From positions 113,426-177,425 of the IMG/VR virus record IMGVR_UViG_3300047496_000430: a stretch of DNA of 64,000 nt; one strand, 5' to 3'. Position numbers and translations under genes: made by a program. Position 1 is the stretch's first letter, and each line of letters starts with the position of its first letter. Below are positions 23,821 through 31,690 of the stretch, one piece after another. Source of the DNA: a virus. The notes beneath the pieces were generated by a model that saw only the letters and a program-made list of their open reading frames with translations, was not told where the DNA came from and did no database searches.

Positions 23821-24048
23821 GTCGGGCGCTGAACCTACAAGACGAATGAAGAAGGTCTCATCCTTCTTCGGTCCGAAGTCGACGCCCACCGTCAGCCACG
23901 CCGGCGGTACCGTCAGCCACGCCGGCGGTACCGTCATGCTGTGCTCGATGCGCTTGAGCGTTTTGCGACAATCGCGGCAGTGGTCGCAGTTCGAAACCGC
24001 ACGGCACTTGAAGTGCCCGCAGCGCTCACACGCTCGGCGGTTGTTCAT
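23656..24048 (-). CDS. Cys-rich protein fused to remnant
   Basis: 130-aa frame starting MNNRRACERCGHFKCRAV, with CERC, C, CDHCRDC forming a zinc-knuckle cluster. A duplicated heptapeptide (PPAWLTV twice) follows, encoded by a 21-bp tandem repeat at about 23890-23931. From HLYVASSWRN on, the frame belongs to the broken deoxyribosyltransferase-like domain, and the last 40 residues (Ser/Arg-rich) are frame-shifted junk. Confidence 0.4.
   Translation of the reverse strand: MNNRRACERCGHFKCRAVSNCDHCRDCRKTLKRIEHSMTVPPAWLTVPPAWLTVGVDFGPKKDETFFIRLVGSAPDFYHHLYVASSWRNLLQLRACSFSPRAARPRGSSATRWGVERRATSSSSTTSSRS
23890..23931. repeat. 21-bp perfect tandem duplication
   Basis: The 21-bp unit beginning CGTCAGCCACGCCGGCGGTA occurs twice in tandem, encoding PPAWLTV twice on the minus strand. 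A recent slippage event in or beside a decaying gene. Confidence 0.8.
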
Positions 24049-24577
24049 CGGTCTCGGCCTCCCTGAGCACGCCCATCTCGTCGAGGATTACGTACAGGTC
24101 CTTGTCCTTCTTTTCCTGGACGAGGCCCAGTGGCTTGAGCCACTCGATGAACCGGTTTGTGGCGTCGTCCCCGAACTCGAAGCGCAGGTGCTGGTCCCAC
24201 CGTGCGCTCGTCCAGGAGCCGATGCGCACGAGAAGGAACTTGAGCATCTGCGCCGGCGTCGCCTCTCCCGGTTCGTAGTTGCCCTCGTTGGCTACATCTT
24301 GTGCCGCTGCGCGTTCGGCACGTAGTCGTGTACAGGCCTCATCGCGCTGATTCCGCATCAGACGGTTGGCGATGAGCAGGCGCCCCACCAACGTGCCAGG
24401 TGCTGCTTCGGCCATGTCGACGAGCAGCTCGCCGGCGGCAGCAATCTTGTCGGCTTCAGCCGCCGCCAACGTCGCGATGAAGCGGCGAACGAGCTCACCT
24501 TGCGAGCTCTGGGTCGAAGCCCAGTCGCGCGCAACAGCAATGAGCTCGTCGTGCGTATACGGCTGCGCGTCAGCCAT
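24026..24577 (-). CDS. Hypothetical helical protein
   Basis: 183 aa, MADAQPYTHDELIAVAR. Ala-rich helices throughout (FIATLAAAEADKIAAAGELL), a central WTSARWDQHLRFEFG and a C-terminal winged-helix-like end (FIEWLKPLGLVQEKKDKDLYVIL). Could be DNA-binding, but this is a weak visual impression. Overlaps both neighbours. Confidence 0.6.
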   Translation of the reverse strand: MADAQPYTHDELIAVARDWASTQSSQGELVRRFIATLAAAEADKIAAAGELLVDMAEAAPGTLVGRLLIANRLMRNQRDEACTRLRAERAAAQDVANEGNYEPGEATPAQMLKFLLVRIGSWTSARWDQHLRFEFGDDATNRFIEWLKPLGLVQEKKDKDLYVILDEMGVLREAETDEQPPSV

Positions 24578-24965
24578 CGGTCGTCACTTTCAGCTCCACG
24601 CCCTCGAGGGGGAAGAGCACTCCGTCGTCGACGTTGATGAGGAAGATGCGCGCGTCCGGGATGCTGCCGGGGCGTGGGGTGTAGCTGCCCTCGAGCTCGG
24701 GCATCATGTCGTCGTAGTCGTCCTCGTTGTCTGCGTCGTTGTGGAGGTTGACCTTCACGCCGCGGTGGTCGAGCAGTCCGCGCAGGCGGTCCACCTCGCC
24801 CACGAGGTCCGTGACCGACACGCGCATCTCCACCACTGCGCGGTCTTCGCCCGTCTGCTCGTTGTGCTTGATGACGTCGAAGTCCAACGTCTTCAGCCAC
24901 GAGACCGTTCGCGTGATGGGGAACGTCTCTTCGTCCTGCTCGGTGTCCGTCTCACTGTCCGACAT
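24570..24965 (-). CDS. Acidic hypothetical protein
   Basis: 131 aa from the ATG at 24965 (GGAGAAGA ribosome site). Very acidic N-terminus (MSDSETDTEQDEETF) and middle (NDADNEDDYDDMMPELE), with a helical section EMRVSVTDLVGEVDRLRGLL. Such acidity could mean DNA mimicry or a charged linker; nothing distinguishes these. Confidence 0.6.
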   Translation of the reverse strand: MSDSETDTEQDEETFPITRTVSWLKTLDFDVIKHNEQTGEDRAVVEMRVSVTDLVGEVDRLRGLLDHRGVKVNLHNDADNEDDYDDMMPELEGSYTPRPGSIPDARIFLINVDDGVLFPLEGVELKVTTDG

Positions 24966-25497
24966 TCTTCTTCTCCTCGGTTGTAGGTGATACACCGTCT
25001 TCGAGAGTCTTCAAGACCTTCCTGGCGCCGGCAATGCTTTCTTCCGAAGCACCGGCCAGCGTTGCGAAGGTGACTGCCGCCGCCCAGCCAGCCATGGCTG
25101 TCGAACGCAGCACGGCGGCCTCTGCATCGCGCAGGTTGCACTTGTACCGCTCATGGAGGAGCGGCTTGAAGACGTTGCACCCACAGGGCCCGGAGAGACC
25201 CTCACGAGTCTCGCAACGGAAGGACGCTGACGCCCCACCGACACGAATCAGCATGTCGCCACCGATGGGCTCGTTATAGCCGGGCGTTCGCTGAAGAACA
25301 CCCTTCGCCAAGTGCCGAGTAGTACGCAGCTCCTCGGCCAGCTTCTCCATCGTGCGCATGTGCTCTACGAGGACGGCGACGATGCCCTCGTTGATGTCCG
25401 TGCGCGGTTCCTGGATTCGATAGCTGGGGTAGGGGTAGCCCTCCTTCGTGCTCGAGGTCCAGAACTCACCGGGCACCATCGCGCGCAGCTGCACCAT
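24952..25497 (-). CDS. Hypothetical protein, possibly the 3' part of a TGA-split gene
   Basis: 181 aa from the ATG at 25497. The reading frame stays open and protein-like upstream (LWLEKYARNHILDIYVVGA) right up to the TGA that ends the preceding gene in the same frame. There is no ATG, GTG or TTG in that extra stretch and no good ribosome site at 25497. It carries FRCETREGLSGPCGCNVF and a further Cys, a possible zinc site, then an Ala-rich helical end (AMAGWAAAVTFATLAGA). See the finding on the in-frame TGA. Confidence 0.55.
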   Translation of the reverse strand: MVQLRAMVPGEFWTSSTKEGYPYPSYRIQEPRTDINEGIVAVLVEHMRTMEKLAEELRTTRHLAKGVLQRTPGYNEPIGGDMLIRVGGASASFRCETREGLSGPCGCNVFKPLLHERYKCNLRDAEAAVLRSTAMAGWAAAVTFATLAGASEESIAGARKVLKTLEDGVSPTTEEKKNVGQ

Positions 25498-25560
25498 CGG
25501 CAGCGCCCCGACGACGTAGATGTCGAGGATGTGGTTTCGCGCGTACTTCTCCAGCCACAG

Positions 25561-25758
25561 TCAGGAGTGGTCGACAGCGTAATAGAGCCCGTCGTGTACC
25601 GGCAGCTCGAGCACCTGCCCAACTGCGCGTACGAGCTCGTGGCAGCGTAGGCGTGTGGAGAGCTTCACCTCGTCGAGGTTGGCGATGAGCGAGTCAGCAC
25701 ACCGCATGAGCTCCTTCTCCTCTTCCGAGAAGACCTCCACCTCGCTGTAACCCTTCAT
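25561..25758 (-). CDS. Small hypothetical protein ending at a suspicious TGA
   Basis: 65 aa, MKGYSEVEVFSEEEKELMR, helical, ending GLYYAVDHS at a TGA followed by C. The frame continues without another stop into the gene below, so read-through or a nonsense mutation could join the two into one protein of about 267 residues. Confidence 0.55.
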   Translation of the reverse strand: MKGYSEVEVFSEEEKELMRCADSLIANLDEVKLSTRLRCHELVRAVGQVLELPVHDGLYYAVDHS

Positions 25759-25940
25759 GTGCCGGGCTTGCTCTCGGTGGGCGTCTGCGGCACGCGTACC
25801 TCACCGACGTCACCCTGCTCGACCAGGTCGGTGATGGAGGCGTTGGTCTTGACCTGCTCCTTCGCCGCCTCTGCAGAGTCGGCCTCGACAGTCAGCGTGC
25901 CTGTAATGGTCAGAACGTAGTTCACGTCGAAGTGCGGCAT
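25755..25940 (-). CDS. Small hypothetical protein
   Basis: 61 aa from the ATG at 25940 with a good AGGAGG 6 nt upstream. MPHFDVNYVLTITGTLTVEA followed by a helix (SAEAAKEQVKTNASI) resembles small beta-alpha domains common in phage accessory regions. No function known. Confidence 0.6.
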   Translation of the reverse strand: MPHFDVNYVLTITGTLTVEADSAEAAKEQVKTNASITDLVEQGDVGEVRVPQTPTESKPGT

Positions 25941-26146
25941 GACGCCTCCTTGTAGCGGTTGAAAGCACGACGGCCGAAGTAGACGGCTTCGCGCCCGAGC
26001 CACATGCCCATCGTGATGGGCCAGGTGACCGCGATGCCGATGCCGGTGAAGAGCAGGTCAGTGCTCTGGTGTTCGAGCGCCTCGATGACGGCTTGCCCGG
26101 AGAGCGCGAGGACACCGCCGGCGTAGAGGATGAGGATGGTGGTCAT
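25922..26146 (-). CDS. Small two-helix membrane protein
   Basis: 74 aa, MTTILILYAGGVLALSG as a first hydrophobic helix, then DLLFTGIGIAVTWPITMGMW as a second; C-terminus basic (YFGRRAFNRYKEAS). Probably inner-membrane. Holin-like size and layout, but nothing else (no endolysin nearby) supports a lysis role. Confidence 0.5.
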   Translation of the reverse strand: MTTILILYAGGVLALSGQAVIEALEHQSTDLLFTGIGIAVTWPITMGMWLGREAVYFGRRAFNRYKEASCRTST

Positions 26147-26535
26147 ACCGGGTCTCCACTGAAGGGGTCACGGTGATTGGCCAAGCGCCAGGCCTGTTGA
26201 AACGCCTGCGCGTCTGCCTCGGTCACGAAGTACGCGCGCTTCTCCTCTTCGAACTCGCAGGACCACAGCGCGGCGAGCTCCGTAGGCGGGTGTACGACCA
26301 GGTCAGGCGCGGTGTACACGTACTCGAGGTCGCAGTTGTTGCACCAATAGAGGAGGCGCCCGCGCGTATCAGTCTGGGGCGTCTGCCCATCCCAATGCAT
26401 ACGCGTATCGCCGGCGTAGTTGAACCCCTGTCCATCTTCCGTGCGACGAAGCAACGCGACACCAGGAGTTGTCTCACAGGTGCCCTCGGGGTCACCGCCA
26501 CACTTCGGACAGAGAGCAAGCGGGAATTCGGCCAT
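26143..26535 (-). CDS. Zinc-ribbon protein
   Basis: 130 aa from the ATG at 26535. CPKCGGDPEGTC near the N-terminus and CNNCDLEYVY about 50 residues later make a split zinc ribbon. The C-terminal helix (VTEADAQAFQQAWRLANH) is charged. Overlaps both neighbours by a few bases. Function unknown. Confidence 0.6.
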   Translation of the reverse strand: MAEFPLALCPKCGGDPEGTCETTPGVALLRRTEDGQGFNYAGDTRMHWDGQTPQTDTRGRLLYWCNNCDLEYVYTAPDLVVHPPTELAALWSCEFEEEKRAYFVTEADAQAFQQAWRLANHRDPFSGDPV

Positions 26536-27041
26536 CACTTTCCTTTCTTTCGGTTGAGACGTTCTTCGAACTTCTTGATGTGCTCCCGAACGATGTCGTC
26601 GGGAACCACGGGAATGACCTCCTTGGCGGAGATGAAGACCGAGCCGCCACCGAAGGCACCGTCCTCCATCTTGCTGCAGGTCATCGCGTAGCTGAGGACG
26701 AGGTACTCGTTCTTGCGGAAACGCTTGAGGAACGCGTGGAGCAGGAACGCCGCCTGGCCGACGCTGCCTGCGTCCTCAGAGAAGAGACGTGCAGCGTAGT
26801 AGTTGCTGCGCACGTACTCCCCCTTCTCCTTGTCCCACTCCATGTCATCGATGACCTGGAGCTCGAAGTCGGGGAAGATGGTGGTGTCGAACTCGCGCCC
26901 GAACTTCTTGAGGAAGGCGGCTTGCTCCGGGCTCGTGCCCTCAGCATCCTCCGTGCGCACACCCATCAGGTCCCACCAGTTCTTCTCTTCGAGAGTGACC
27001 TTGGGCACCTTCACGCAGAAAAACGTGTAGTAGTCCGGCAT
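26535..27041 (-). CDS. Hypothetical protein
   Basis: 168 aa from the ATG at 27041 (GGAGAG upstream), MPDYYTFFCVKVPKVTLEE. Alpha/beta with FPDFELQVIDDMEWDKEKGE and a helical end (DIVREHIKKFEERLNRKKGK). First gene after the promoter at 27061-27091, heading a polycistron that reaches down to about 21.9 kb. No family recognised. Confidence 0.65.
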   Translation of the reverse strand: MPDYYTFFCVKVPKVTLEEKNWWDLMGVRTEDAEGTSPEQAAFLKKFGREFDTTIFPDFELQVIDDMEWDKEKGEYVRSNYYAARLFSEDAGSVGQAAFLLHAFLKRFRKNEYLVLSYAMTCSKMEDGAFGGGSVFISAKEVIPVVPDDIVREHIKKFEERLNRKKGK

Positions 27042-27060
27042 GCAGAGTCTCTCCTTCACC

Positions 27061-27091
27061 CTTCTTATGCCCGAGCAGCGCAGGAAGTTGA
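27061..27091 (-). promoter_or_regulatory. Phage-type promoter, shared motif
   Basis: Minus-strand TCAACT with GGCATAAGAAG starting 20 nt from its first base; directly preceded by the terminator at 27096-27134. Drives the run beginning at 27041. Confidence 0.75.
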
Positions 27092-27095
27092 GGGG

Positions 27096-27134
27096 CTAGA
27101 AGAACAGGCGACACCCCGAAGGGCACGCCTGCTC
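27096..27134 (-). terminator. Rho-independent terminator
   Basis: Minus-strand CAGGCG...CGCCTG stem with a TTCG-capped inner stem, then TTCTTCTAG. Ends the two-gene unit 27701-27139. Confidence 0.75.
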
Positions 27135-27138
27135 ACCC

Positions 27139-27441
27139 CTACACCGCGTCGAGAATGCCCTGCGGGACGCCCTCCGCGTCCATGCAGACGAGACTGTGGT
27201 CGTCTGAGCCGAGCACGCTCTCAATGGCATAGACAGCACGCTCTGCTACCTCGGGGTGCAGCCCCTTGATGTGCACGAAGAGCGGCGAGTCTCGAGGTAC
27301 TTGCCACTTCGTCATGAGGTCAATGAACGCACCCACCGTCAATCGAATGCGCGGCGTGGGCGGTCGCAGCGTGCCCGGCTTGGGACGAAGGGGCTTGTCC
27401 TCCTGGAGCGACAGCCCGAGCTCCCCGAGGACGAGGCTCAC
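27139..27441 (-). CDS. Hypothetical protein
   Basis: About 100 aa from a GTG at 27441 (MSLVLGELGLSLQEDK). The frame is open further upstream but overlaps the neighbour. Contains RIRLTVGAFIDLMTKWQVP and HIKGLHPEVAERAVYAI. The start is uncertain: AGGAGG directly abuts the GTG. No family recognised. Confidence 0.5.
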   Translation of the reverse strand: MSLVLGELGLSLQEDKPLRPKPGTLRPPTPRIRLTVGAFIDLMTKWQVPRDSPLFVHIKGLHPEVAERAVYAIESVLGSDDHSLVCMDAEGVPQGILDAV

Positions 27442-27446
27442 CTCCT

Positions 27447-27701
27447 TCAGGCACTTTCTCCAAAGCGCATTCGCGCCTTGAGCATGCGCGGTGACTGTCG
27501 AATGAGCTGCCCCAGGAGCAGCACCGGGTTCGACCCCATCGTGAGCGCGTTCGCCGTGCGTACCGAAAACGGAAACCACTCGAGCGGGCACTTCAACGGG
27601 TCGTTGAGCTCCTCCAGCTCATCATTGTAGTTATCGCCGAGCAACGTACCCAGCTTCTTGAGCAACAGCTCCTTCTCGTCCACGACATTCACCTCGGTCA
27701 T
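27447..27701 (-). CDS. Hypothetical protein
   Basis: 84 aa from the ATG at 27701 with GAGGAGG upstream. MTEVNVVDEKELLLKKLG is helical and acidic; the C-terminus is basic (LIRQSPRMLKARMRFG). First gene after the promoter at 27717-27747. Confidence 0.6.
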   Translation of the reverse strand: MTEVNVVDEKELLLKKLGTLLGDNYNDELEELNDPLKCPLEWFPFSVRTANALTMGSNPVLLLGQLIRQSPRMLKARMRFGESA

Positions 27702-27716
27702 GCAGGCCTCCTCGTA

Positions 27717-27747
27717 GTTCTTGTGCCCGAACCCTCGAGAAAGTTGG
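27717..27747 (-). promoter_or_regulatory. Phage-type promoter, shared motif
   Basis: Minus-strand CCAACT with GGCACAAGAAC starting 20 nt from its first base; abuts the terminator at 27748-27781. Confidence 0.75.
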
Positions 27748-27781
27748 CTAGAAAAAGACGAAGGGCGCCGAAGCGCCCTTG
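27748..27781 (-). terminator. Rho-independent terminator
   Basis: Minus-strand perfect stem AAGGGCGC-TTCG-GCGCCCTT followed by CGTCTTTTTCTAG. Ends the long unit coming from about 35.1 kb. Confidence 0.85.
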
Positions 27782-27804
27782 TCCTTCTCACGTGCTCACC
27801 GACG

Positions 27805-28221
27805 TCAGTCGAAGAACAACTTCATCGCCTCGTTGAGGTACCGCGACGCTGCTATCGCAAGGCTCTTGGTCACACCTATTTCGAAGTCGTGGAAGACACA
27901 CTCGATATAGGCCGCGGGCACCAGTGGGTTGGTCCAGAAGTCCACTGGCATGTGTGTCTTGAACGCATGCATGACCAAAAGCAGCTCTTCGGTCTTCTTG
28001 CCGTTGGTGTTGTAGATGTCACGCAGCGTCGGGCTGTAGAACATCACCAACTCAAAGTCGTCGCTGTCCTCGAGGTCGCTCAGCTCCTTCTGGAAGTTCA
28101 GAACGACCGGGCTCAGTTCGTCTGGCTCGGATATCGGTTCCGACACCGCCTCCGTGGTTGGTGCTGCAATGTCTATCAACATCTCGTCTGATGTCTCCAA
28201 CGGAGGGAGCTTGGCTGTCAT
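27805..28221 (-). CDS. Acidic hypothetical protein
   Basis: 138 aa from the ATG at 28221, MTAKLPPLETSDEML. Acidic, low-complexity first 50 residues (SEPISEPDELSP), then a helical domain (EELLLVMHAFKTHMP) ending ASRYLNEAMKLFFD. Last gene before a strong terminator. Confidence 0.6.
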   Translation of the reverse strand: MTAKLPPLETSDEMLIDIAAPTTEAVSEPISEPDELSPVVLNFQKELSDLEDSDDFELVMFYSPTLRDIYNTNGKKTEELLLVMHAFKTHMPVDFWTNPLVPAAYIECVFHDFEIGVTKSLAIAASRYLNEAMKLFFD

Positions 28222-28228
28222 GGCGTCC

Positions 28229-28834
28229 TCACTGCAGGGATGTGCGGAGGTGCTCGTCGACAGCGGTGGCAAAGGCCTGCCACACGTCGCCGGTTCGGCA
28301 CGTCGGGTCTTTACAGCTTTGTCGGTGCTCCTGGACCCGCTTCACGAGGTGCGCGCTGACGCTTCGAAACACTTCTGTGTTGAAGGGAAGCTCGCCCGTG
28401 CGCGCTCCTCGCGCCAGGATTCCAGGCCCCTCTTTTTGCAGACGCGCAAGTACTCCCTCAGCTGTCATATCCTGCGTATGCACCTGAAGGTACCGACACA
28501 CCTGCCGCGCCGTCTCTTCTACCGCTGCCTCCTCCGGAGACTGCGCAGGCGGTGAGTCATGCGAAGAGCGCGTGCCGGAGAGTCGGGCAAGCACCTCCTC
28601 TATGGGAAGCAACAGCGCTTGCGGGCCTTCCTCATCACCAGCGTAGCTGGCGATGAGCGTGATGCCCGTCGGCGTCAGAACGGGCGGCATCACCTTGTAG
28701 CCCTCTTCCGCCAGGCCGTTGAGCATGTTCTCGATGTTGCGCGCGTAGAGTTTGCTGCTCTTCGCGGGCACGAAGTTCACGTGCTCGACCCGGTACAACT
28801 TCTTCTTCTTTTCCTTCGTCTCATTCTTGGCCAT
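28229..28834 (-). CDS. Hypothetical protein
   Basis: 201 aa from the ATG at 28834 (GGAGG 9 nt upstream). Basic start (MAKNETKEKKKKLYRVEHV), an alpha/beta N-terminal part (GITLIASYAGDEEGPQALLL), a Pro/Ser linker, then a helical C-terminal domain (EETARQVCRYLQVH). No known family. Confidence 0.6.
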   Translation of the reverse strand: MAKNETKEKKKKLYRVEHVNFVPAKSSKLYARNIENMLNGLAEEGYKVMPPVLTPTGITLIASYAGDEEGPQALLLPIEEVLARLSGTRSSHDSPPAQSPEEAAVEETARQVCRYLQVHTQDMTAEGVLARLQKEGPGILARGARTGELPFNTEVFRSVSAHLVKRVQEHRQSCKDPTCRTGDVWQAFATAVDEHLRTSLQ

Positions 28835-29144
28835 TGGTGTGCCTCCTTGCACGCTTGAGCCTTCGTCTGCTGACCAGGACGTCCGTCACGCAGCCGTAGG
28901 CCAGGCGAAGAGCAATCAGTCCGGGGACACGGAACCACCAGCGGTCCGCCCAGCACTTCTCATTGAGCCACGGCGTGCAGAAGAGCAGCACACCGGCCAT
29001 CAGCATGAAGACGCTGTCACGCACGTTCGCGTAGTACGCCGCCTCGAGTTCTTCCTTCGTACACACAGGCGCCCTCCCGTTCTTCTTATTCCAGAAGGCG
29101 ACCACAAGTTGTACGTGAGCACTACTCGTTGTCGCTACGCTCAT
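28821..29144 (-). CDS. Membrane protein
   Basis: 107 aa, MSVATTSSAHVQLVVAF. One clear hydrophobic segment (DSVFMLMAGVLLFCTPWL) and a second weaker one (FRVPGLIALRLAYGCV); basic C-terminus (SRRRLKRARRH), so probably a two-pass inner-membrane protein with a cytoplasmic tail. Confidence 0.55.
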   Translation of the reverse strand: MSVATTSSAHVQLVVAFWNKKNGRAPVCTKEELEAAYYANVRDSVFMLMAGVLLFCTPWLNEKCWADRWWFRVPGLIALRLAYGCVTDVLVSRRRLKRARRHTNGQE

Positions 29145-29754
29145 CGTCTGCGGGCGGAAGAGCGCGTGCCGCAGAGCCTGCGAGCTCGCCGCGCCGGCGG
29201 TACTCCGCAGGACGACCGACGTTCATCACGTTGTGCGGCGTGAGCTTTCGGATGTGCATCCGGAGCTGCTCTGGGTTGAGGTCGAGGGCGTCGCAGATGA
29301 AGAGGAAGCTCGTGCCTTCCTTGTCTTCGCGCTTGCGCAGCTCCCAGTCCGGATGCCCCGGCTTCTCGAGGAATAGCCAGGTGTACGCCTCCTCGGCGAG
29401 CTCCTTGCGCTTCATGCGTCGGCTGGTGCGGTAGAGCACCCAGTCGGAGGCCGCGCGTCGGATGATTTCGAGGAGCAGCGCGCGCGTGCCGTACGCGTTC
29501 TGCAGCGACTGCACATAGGCCTCGTGCGTGCCCGGAGGCGGCGGCGGGGGAGGCAGGCAGCGCGCGGGGAGCGGTGGCGAGATGAAAATGCGCGGCTTGG
29601 GCGGCTGCCGCTTCTTCGGCGCGCGCGGCGGGGGCTTGGGGCGCGCGAGCGCGAACTCCTCACGCAACTTCTCGACGTCGAGCTCGACCTTCGACGTGCG
29701 CACCAGCTGTCGCATGGACGACAGCAGCATTCGGCGAAGGACGACGGCGCTCAT
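29122..29754 (-). CDS. Putative DNA-binding protein with Pro-rich linker
   Basis: 210 aa. N-terminal basic helix, then a long Pro/Arg-rich linker (PKPPPRAPKKRQPPKP; seven consecutive Pro further on), then a helical domain: AASDWVLYRTSRRMKRKEL and SFLFICDALDLNPEQLRMHI. The latter resembles small regulators I associate with deltaproteobacteria and their phages (pattern S-F-x-x-I/V-C-x-A-L-x-L-x-P-x-x-L/V-R), probably helix-turn-helix. Overlaps the virion protein gene upstream by one base. Confidence 0.55.
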   Translation of the reverse strand: MSAVVLRRMLLSSMRQLVRTSKVELDVEKLREEFALARPKPPPRAPKKRQPPKPRIFISPPLPARCLPPPPPPPGTHEAYVQSLQNAYGTRALLLEIIRRAASDWVLYRTSRRMKRKELAEEAYTWLFLEKPGHPDWELRKREDKEGTSFLFICDALDLNPEQLRMHIRKLTPHNVMNVGRPAEYRRRGELAGSAARALPPADDERSDNE

Positions 29755-30656
29755 CAGGGTACGACCGTCACTGTCCCGCCCGGCACACTCACGCCCGGGT
29801 CTGGGATGTGGACGATGCTGAGGTCCAGGCGTCTGACGATGATGCTCGCGGTGCCTGGCGCGACCGGGCGCAGGACCAAGGTGTTGTTGGTCGGGAGGAG
29901 CAGGAGCACGGTCGGGTCGCTGCTCGCGTACGCCACGTCGCTGATGGCCGAGCCCTGAAGCAGCTCACCGTCGCTCGCGTACACCTGCGGCTGCACAACG
30001 TAGTCGCCGGCAGCGACCGACAGCGTGTACGGCCCCGGCGCGTAGAGCTCGACGAGCTGCACGATGGGGAAGAGCAGGTCGACGAGGTTCACGTTCACCG
30101 CGTCGGGCACCGAGATGTGCCTCACTATGTCCTCTGCGCCAGCGACGGTGACGCTGTACTTGCCGAAGCGGATGAGCGGAATCTGCGCGTAGCCCTTGTC
30201 GTCCGTCGAGACGATGACGCGCTCCTTCAGGATGCCCGCGCCGTCGAGCCAGAGCGGGTTGAACTCTGGCATGAAGTGAATCTCAGTGTTGCTCGCCGGC
30301 GAGCCGTCCGGCCCACGGAAGTACCCGAACGCGACGCACAGTCGCGGGTCGGTCGAGAGAGGCGGTGCGACGAGCTGCCCCGTCACCAGGAGGGTGTTCG
30401 TCTGTCCCGGTGCGAGCGGCGTCGGCAGCACCTCGAAGTACTGCGGGTTGGGAAGACTCACCGCCTGCTTGAAGTAACGCAGCTGGTAGGTCTGCCCCGA
30501 GGGGAGAAGAAACCCCGCCTGCCCGTTCACATCTGTAGTTGCCGTCGTGAAGAGAATGCGCCCGTCTTGCGAGAGCACCTTCACGAAGACGCCGGCGATG
30601 GGAGCCGCAAGCGGGGTTGAGTCGGTGACGAGGAGGTCGACGCTTTCGTAGCCCAT
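29754..30656 (-). CDS. Virion-type protein with carboxypeptidase-regulatory-like domains
   Basis: 300 aa from the ATG at 30656 (MGYESVDLLVTDST). Residues about 15-80 (GVFVKVLSQDGRILFTTAT, GQAGFLLPSGQTYQLRYF) look like a carboxypeptidase-regulatory/Ig-like beta-sandwich; a second similar unit follows (ERVIVSTDDKGYAQIPLI) and a Big-type third (ISDVAYASSDPTVLLLLP). Such domains decorate phage fibres and baseplates. Paired with the next structural gene. Confidence 0.6.
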   Translation of the reverse strand: MGYESVDLLVTDSTPLAAPIAGVFVKVLSQDGRILFTTATTDVNGQAGFLLPSGQTYQLRYFKQAVSLPNPQYFEVLPTPLAPGQTNTLLVTGQLVAPPLSTDPRLCVAFGYFRGPDGSPASNTEIHFMPEFNPLWLDGAGILKERVIVSTDDKGYAQIPLIRFGKYSVTVAGAEDIVRHISVPDAVNVNLVDLLFPIVQLVELYAPGPYTLSVAAGDYVVQPQVYASDGELLQGSAISDVAYASSDPTVLLLLPTNNTLVLRPVAPGTASIIVRRLDLSIVHIPDPGVSVPGGTVTVVP

Positions 30657-30663
30657 GGTGCCC

Positions 30664-31689
30664 TCAGAGCGTTCGGCGTACTGCGAAATCGATGTTGGGC
30701 TGTTGGACCGTGAATGCGTCATTTGGGCCGGCGGGGCCCGTGAGCATATTCAACGCCGTCACAGTCGGGTCGGTCGGCACGGTGATGTCGCGCGAGAGGT
30801 TGGTGCCTCCGATGGCGACACTCACGGCAGCTCCGCGCACGAGCAGCACCTCTGCGTGGCCGGTCCTATCGGTCAGGAGCTTCAGCCCTCCGCCAGCGAC
30901 GGTGAAGCCCGCGACCTGCGTACCGTTGAAGGCGTTGTAGATGTAGACCTCTTGCCCGTAGAGGGGAGCGCCGGTGACGTCGACGAGGTCGACGTAGCAG
31001 CGCACCTGGTTGGCCGGACCAACGCCCTGCACCACGCGGCCGCGGAAGGGCAGCGAGTAGTCGCTCAGCAAGCCCGAGGTGCTGTTGTAGAAGCGCCAGC
31101 GATACCAATAGGCGGGCGCCCCATTCGGGTCGACGAAGCCGTAGGTCTGTTGCGTGGGCTGGAGCACGAGGCGTCCGTCACGTCCGAAAGCGACTGACTG
31201 CGGCTCCTGCGTCGGCAAGCCGAGCAAGGGCGCCGCGTCTCCACCCACCACACGCAGCGTGACCTTCACGCCCACGGCAACAGTGCTCACGACGAGCTGC
31301 GCACCGGCCACATAGGCGACGAGTACGCCCGCGCTCTGCGCCTGTATTTGCGCCGCAGCGTCGGCAAATGTCAGCGGGTCGACGCCGGTGAACGTCACGA
31401 GGACGTCGGTCTCGCCCGGCGTTCCCTCATTGAGAAGAAGCTCGAGCGTCTTGCCTGAGAGCACGACGCTCGGCCCGGTGACGGGGGATAAAGGGGCTGC
31501 CGGTGCGTTGGGTGGCTGAACTGCCGGCATCCATGTGTTGTCAGTGAGGGCGTCGTAGGGCCCCTGCTCCGTGTCGCGCGAACGCCAGAGTTCGAGACGG
31601 TCATACGACCCAGACCAGAGCGCCGGGTCAAGAAAGAGGTCGAGCTCTATGCGTTCGTTCGTCACAAGGACGACAGGGGCCGGGTTCAT
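30664..31689 (-). CDS. Virion structural protein, beta-rich
   Basis: 341 aa, MNPAPVVLVTNERIELDLF. Contains fibronectin/Ig-like stretches (YWYRWRFYNSTSGLLSDYS, VRCYVDLVDVTGAPLYGQE) and a Pro-rich linker. The C-terminal half resembles the downstream neighbour's beta-sandwiches (GHAEVLLVRGAAVSVAIG). Likely a tail or surface protein, separated by over 10 kb from the main tail genes. Confidence 0.6.
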   Translation of the reverse strand: MNPAPVVLVTNERIELDLFLDPALWSGSYDRLELWRSRDTEQGPYDALTDNTWMPAVQPPNAPAAPLSPVTGPSVVLSGKTLELLLNEGTPGETDVLVTFTGVDPLTFADAAAQIQAQSAGVLVAYVAGAQLVVSTVAVGVKVTLRVVGGDAAPLLGLPTQEPQSVAFGRDGRLVLQPTQQTYGFVDPNGAPAYWYRWRFYNSTSGLLSDYSLPFRGRVVQGVGPANQVRCYVDLVDVTGAPLYGQEVYIYNAFNGTQVAGFTVAGGGLKLLTDRTGHAEVLLVRGAAVSVAIGGTNLSRDITVPTDPTVTALNMLTGPAGPNDAFTVQQPNIDFAVRRTL

Positions 31690-31690
31690 G

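Noticed and set aside
25922-26146. Holin call for the two-helix membrane protein
   Set aside because: Size and topology fit, but there is no endolysin or spanin nearby and several other small membrane proteins are equally plausible.
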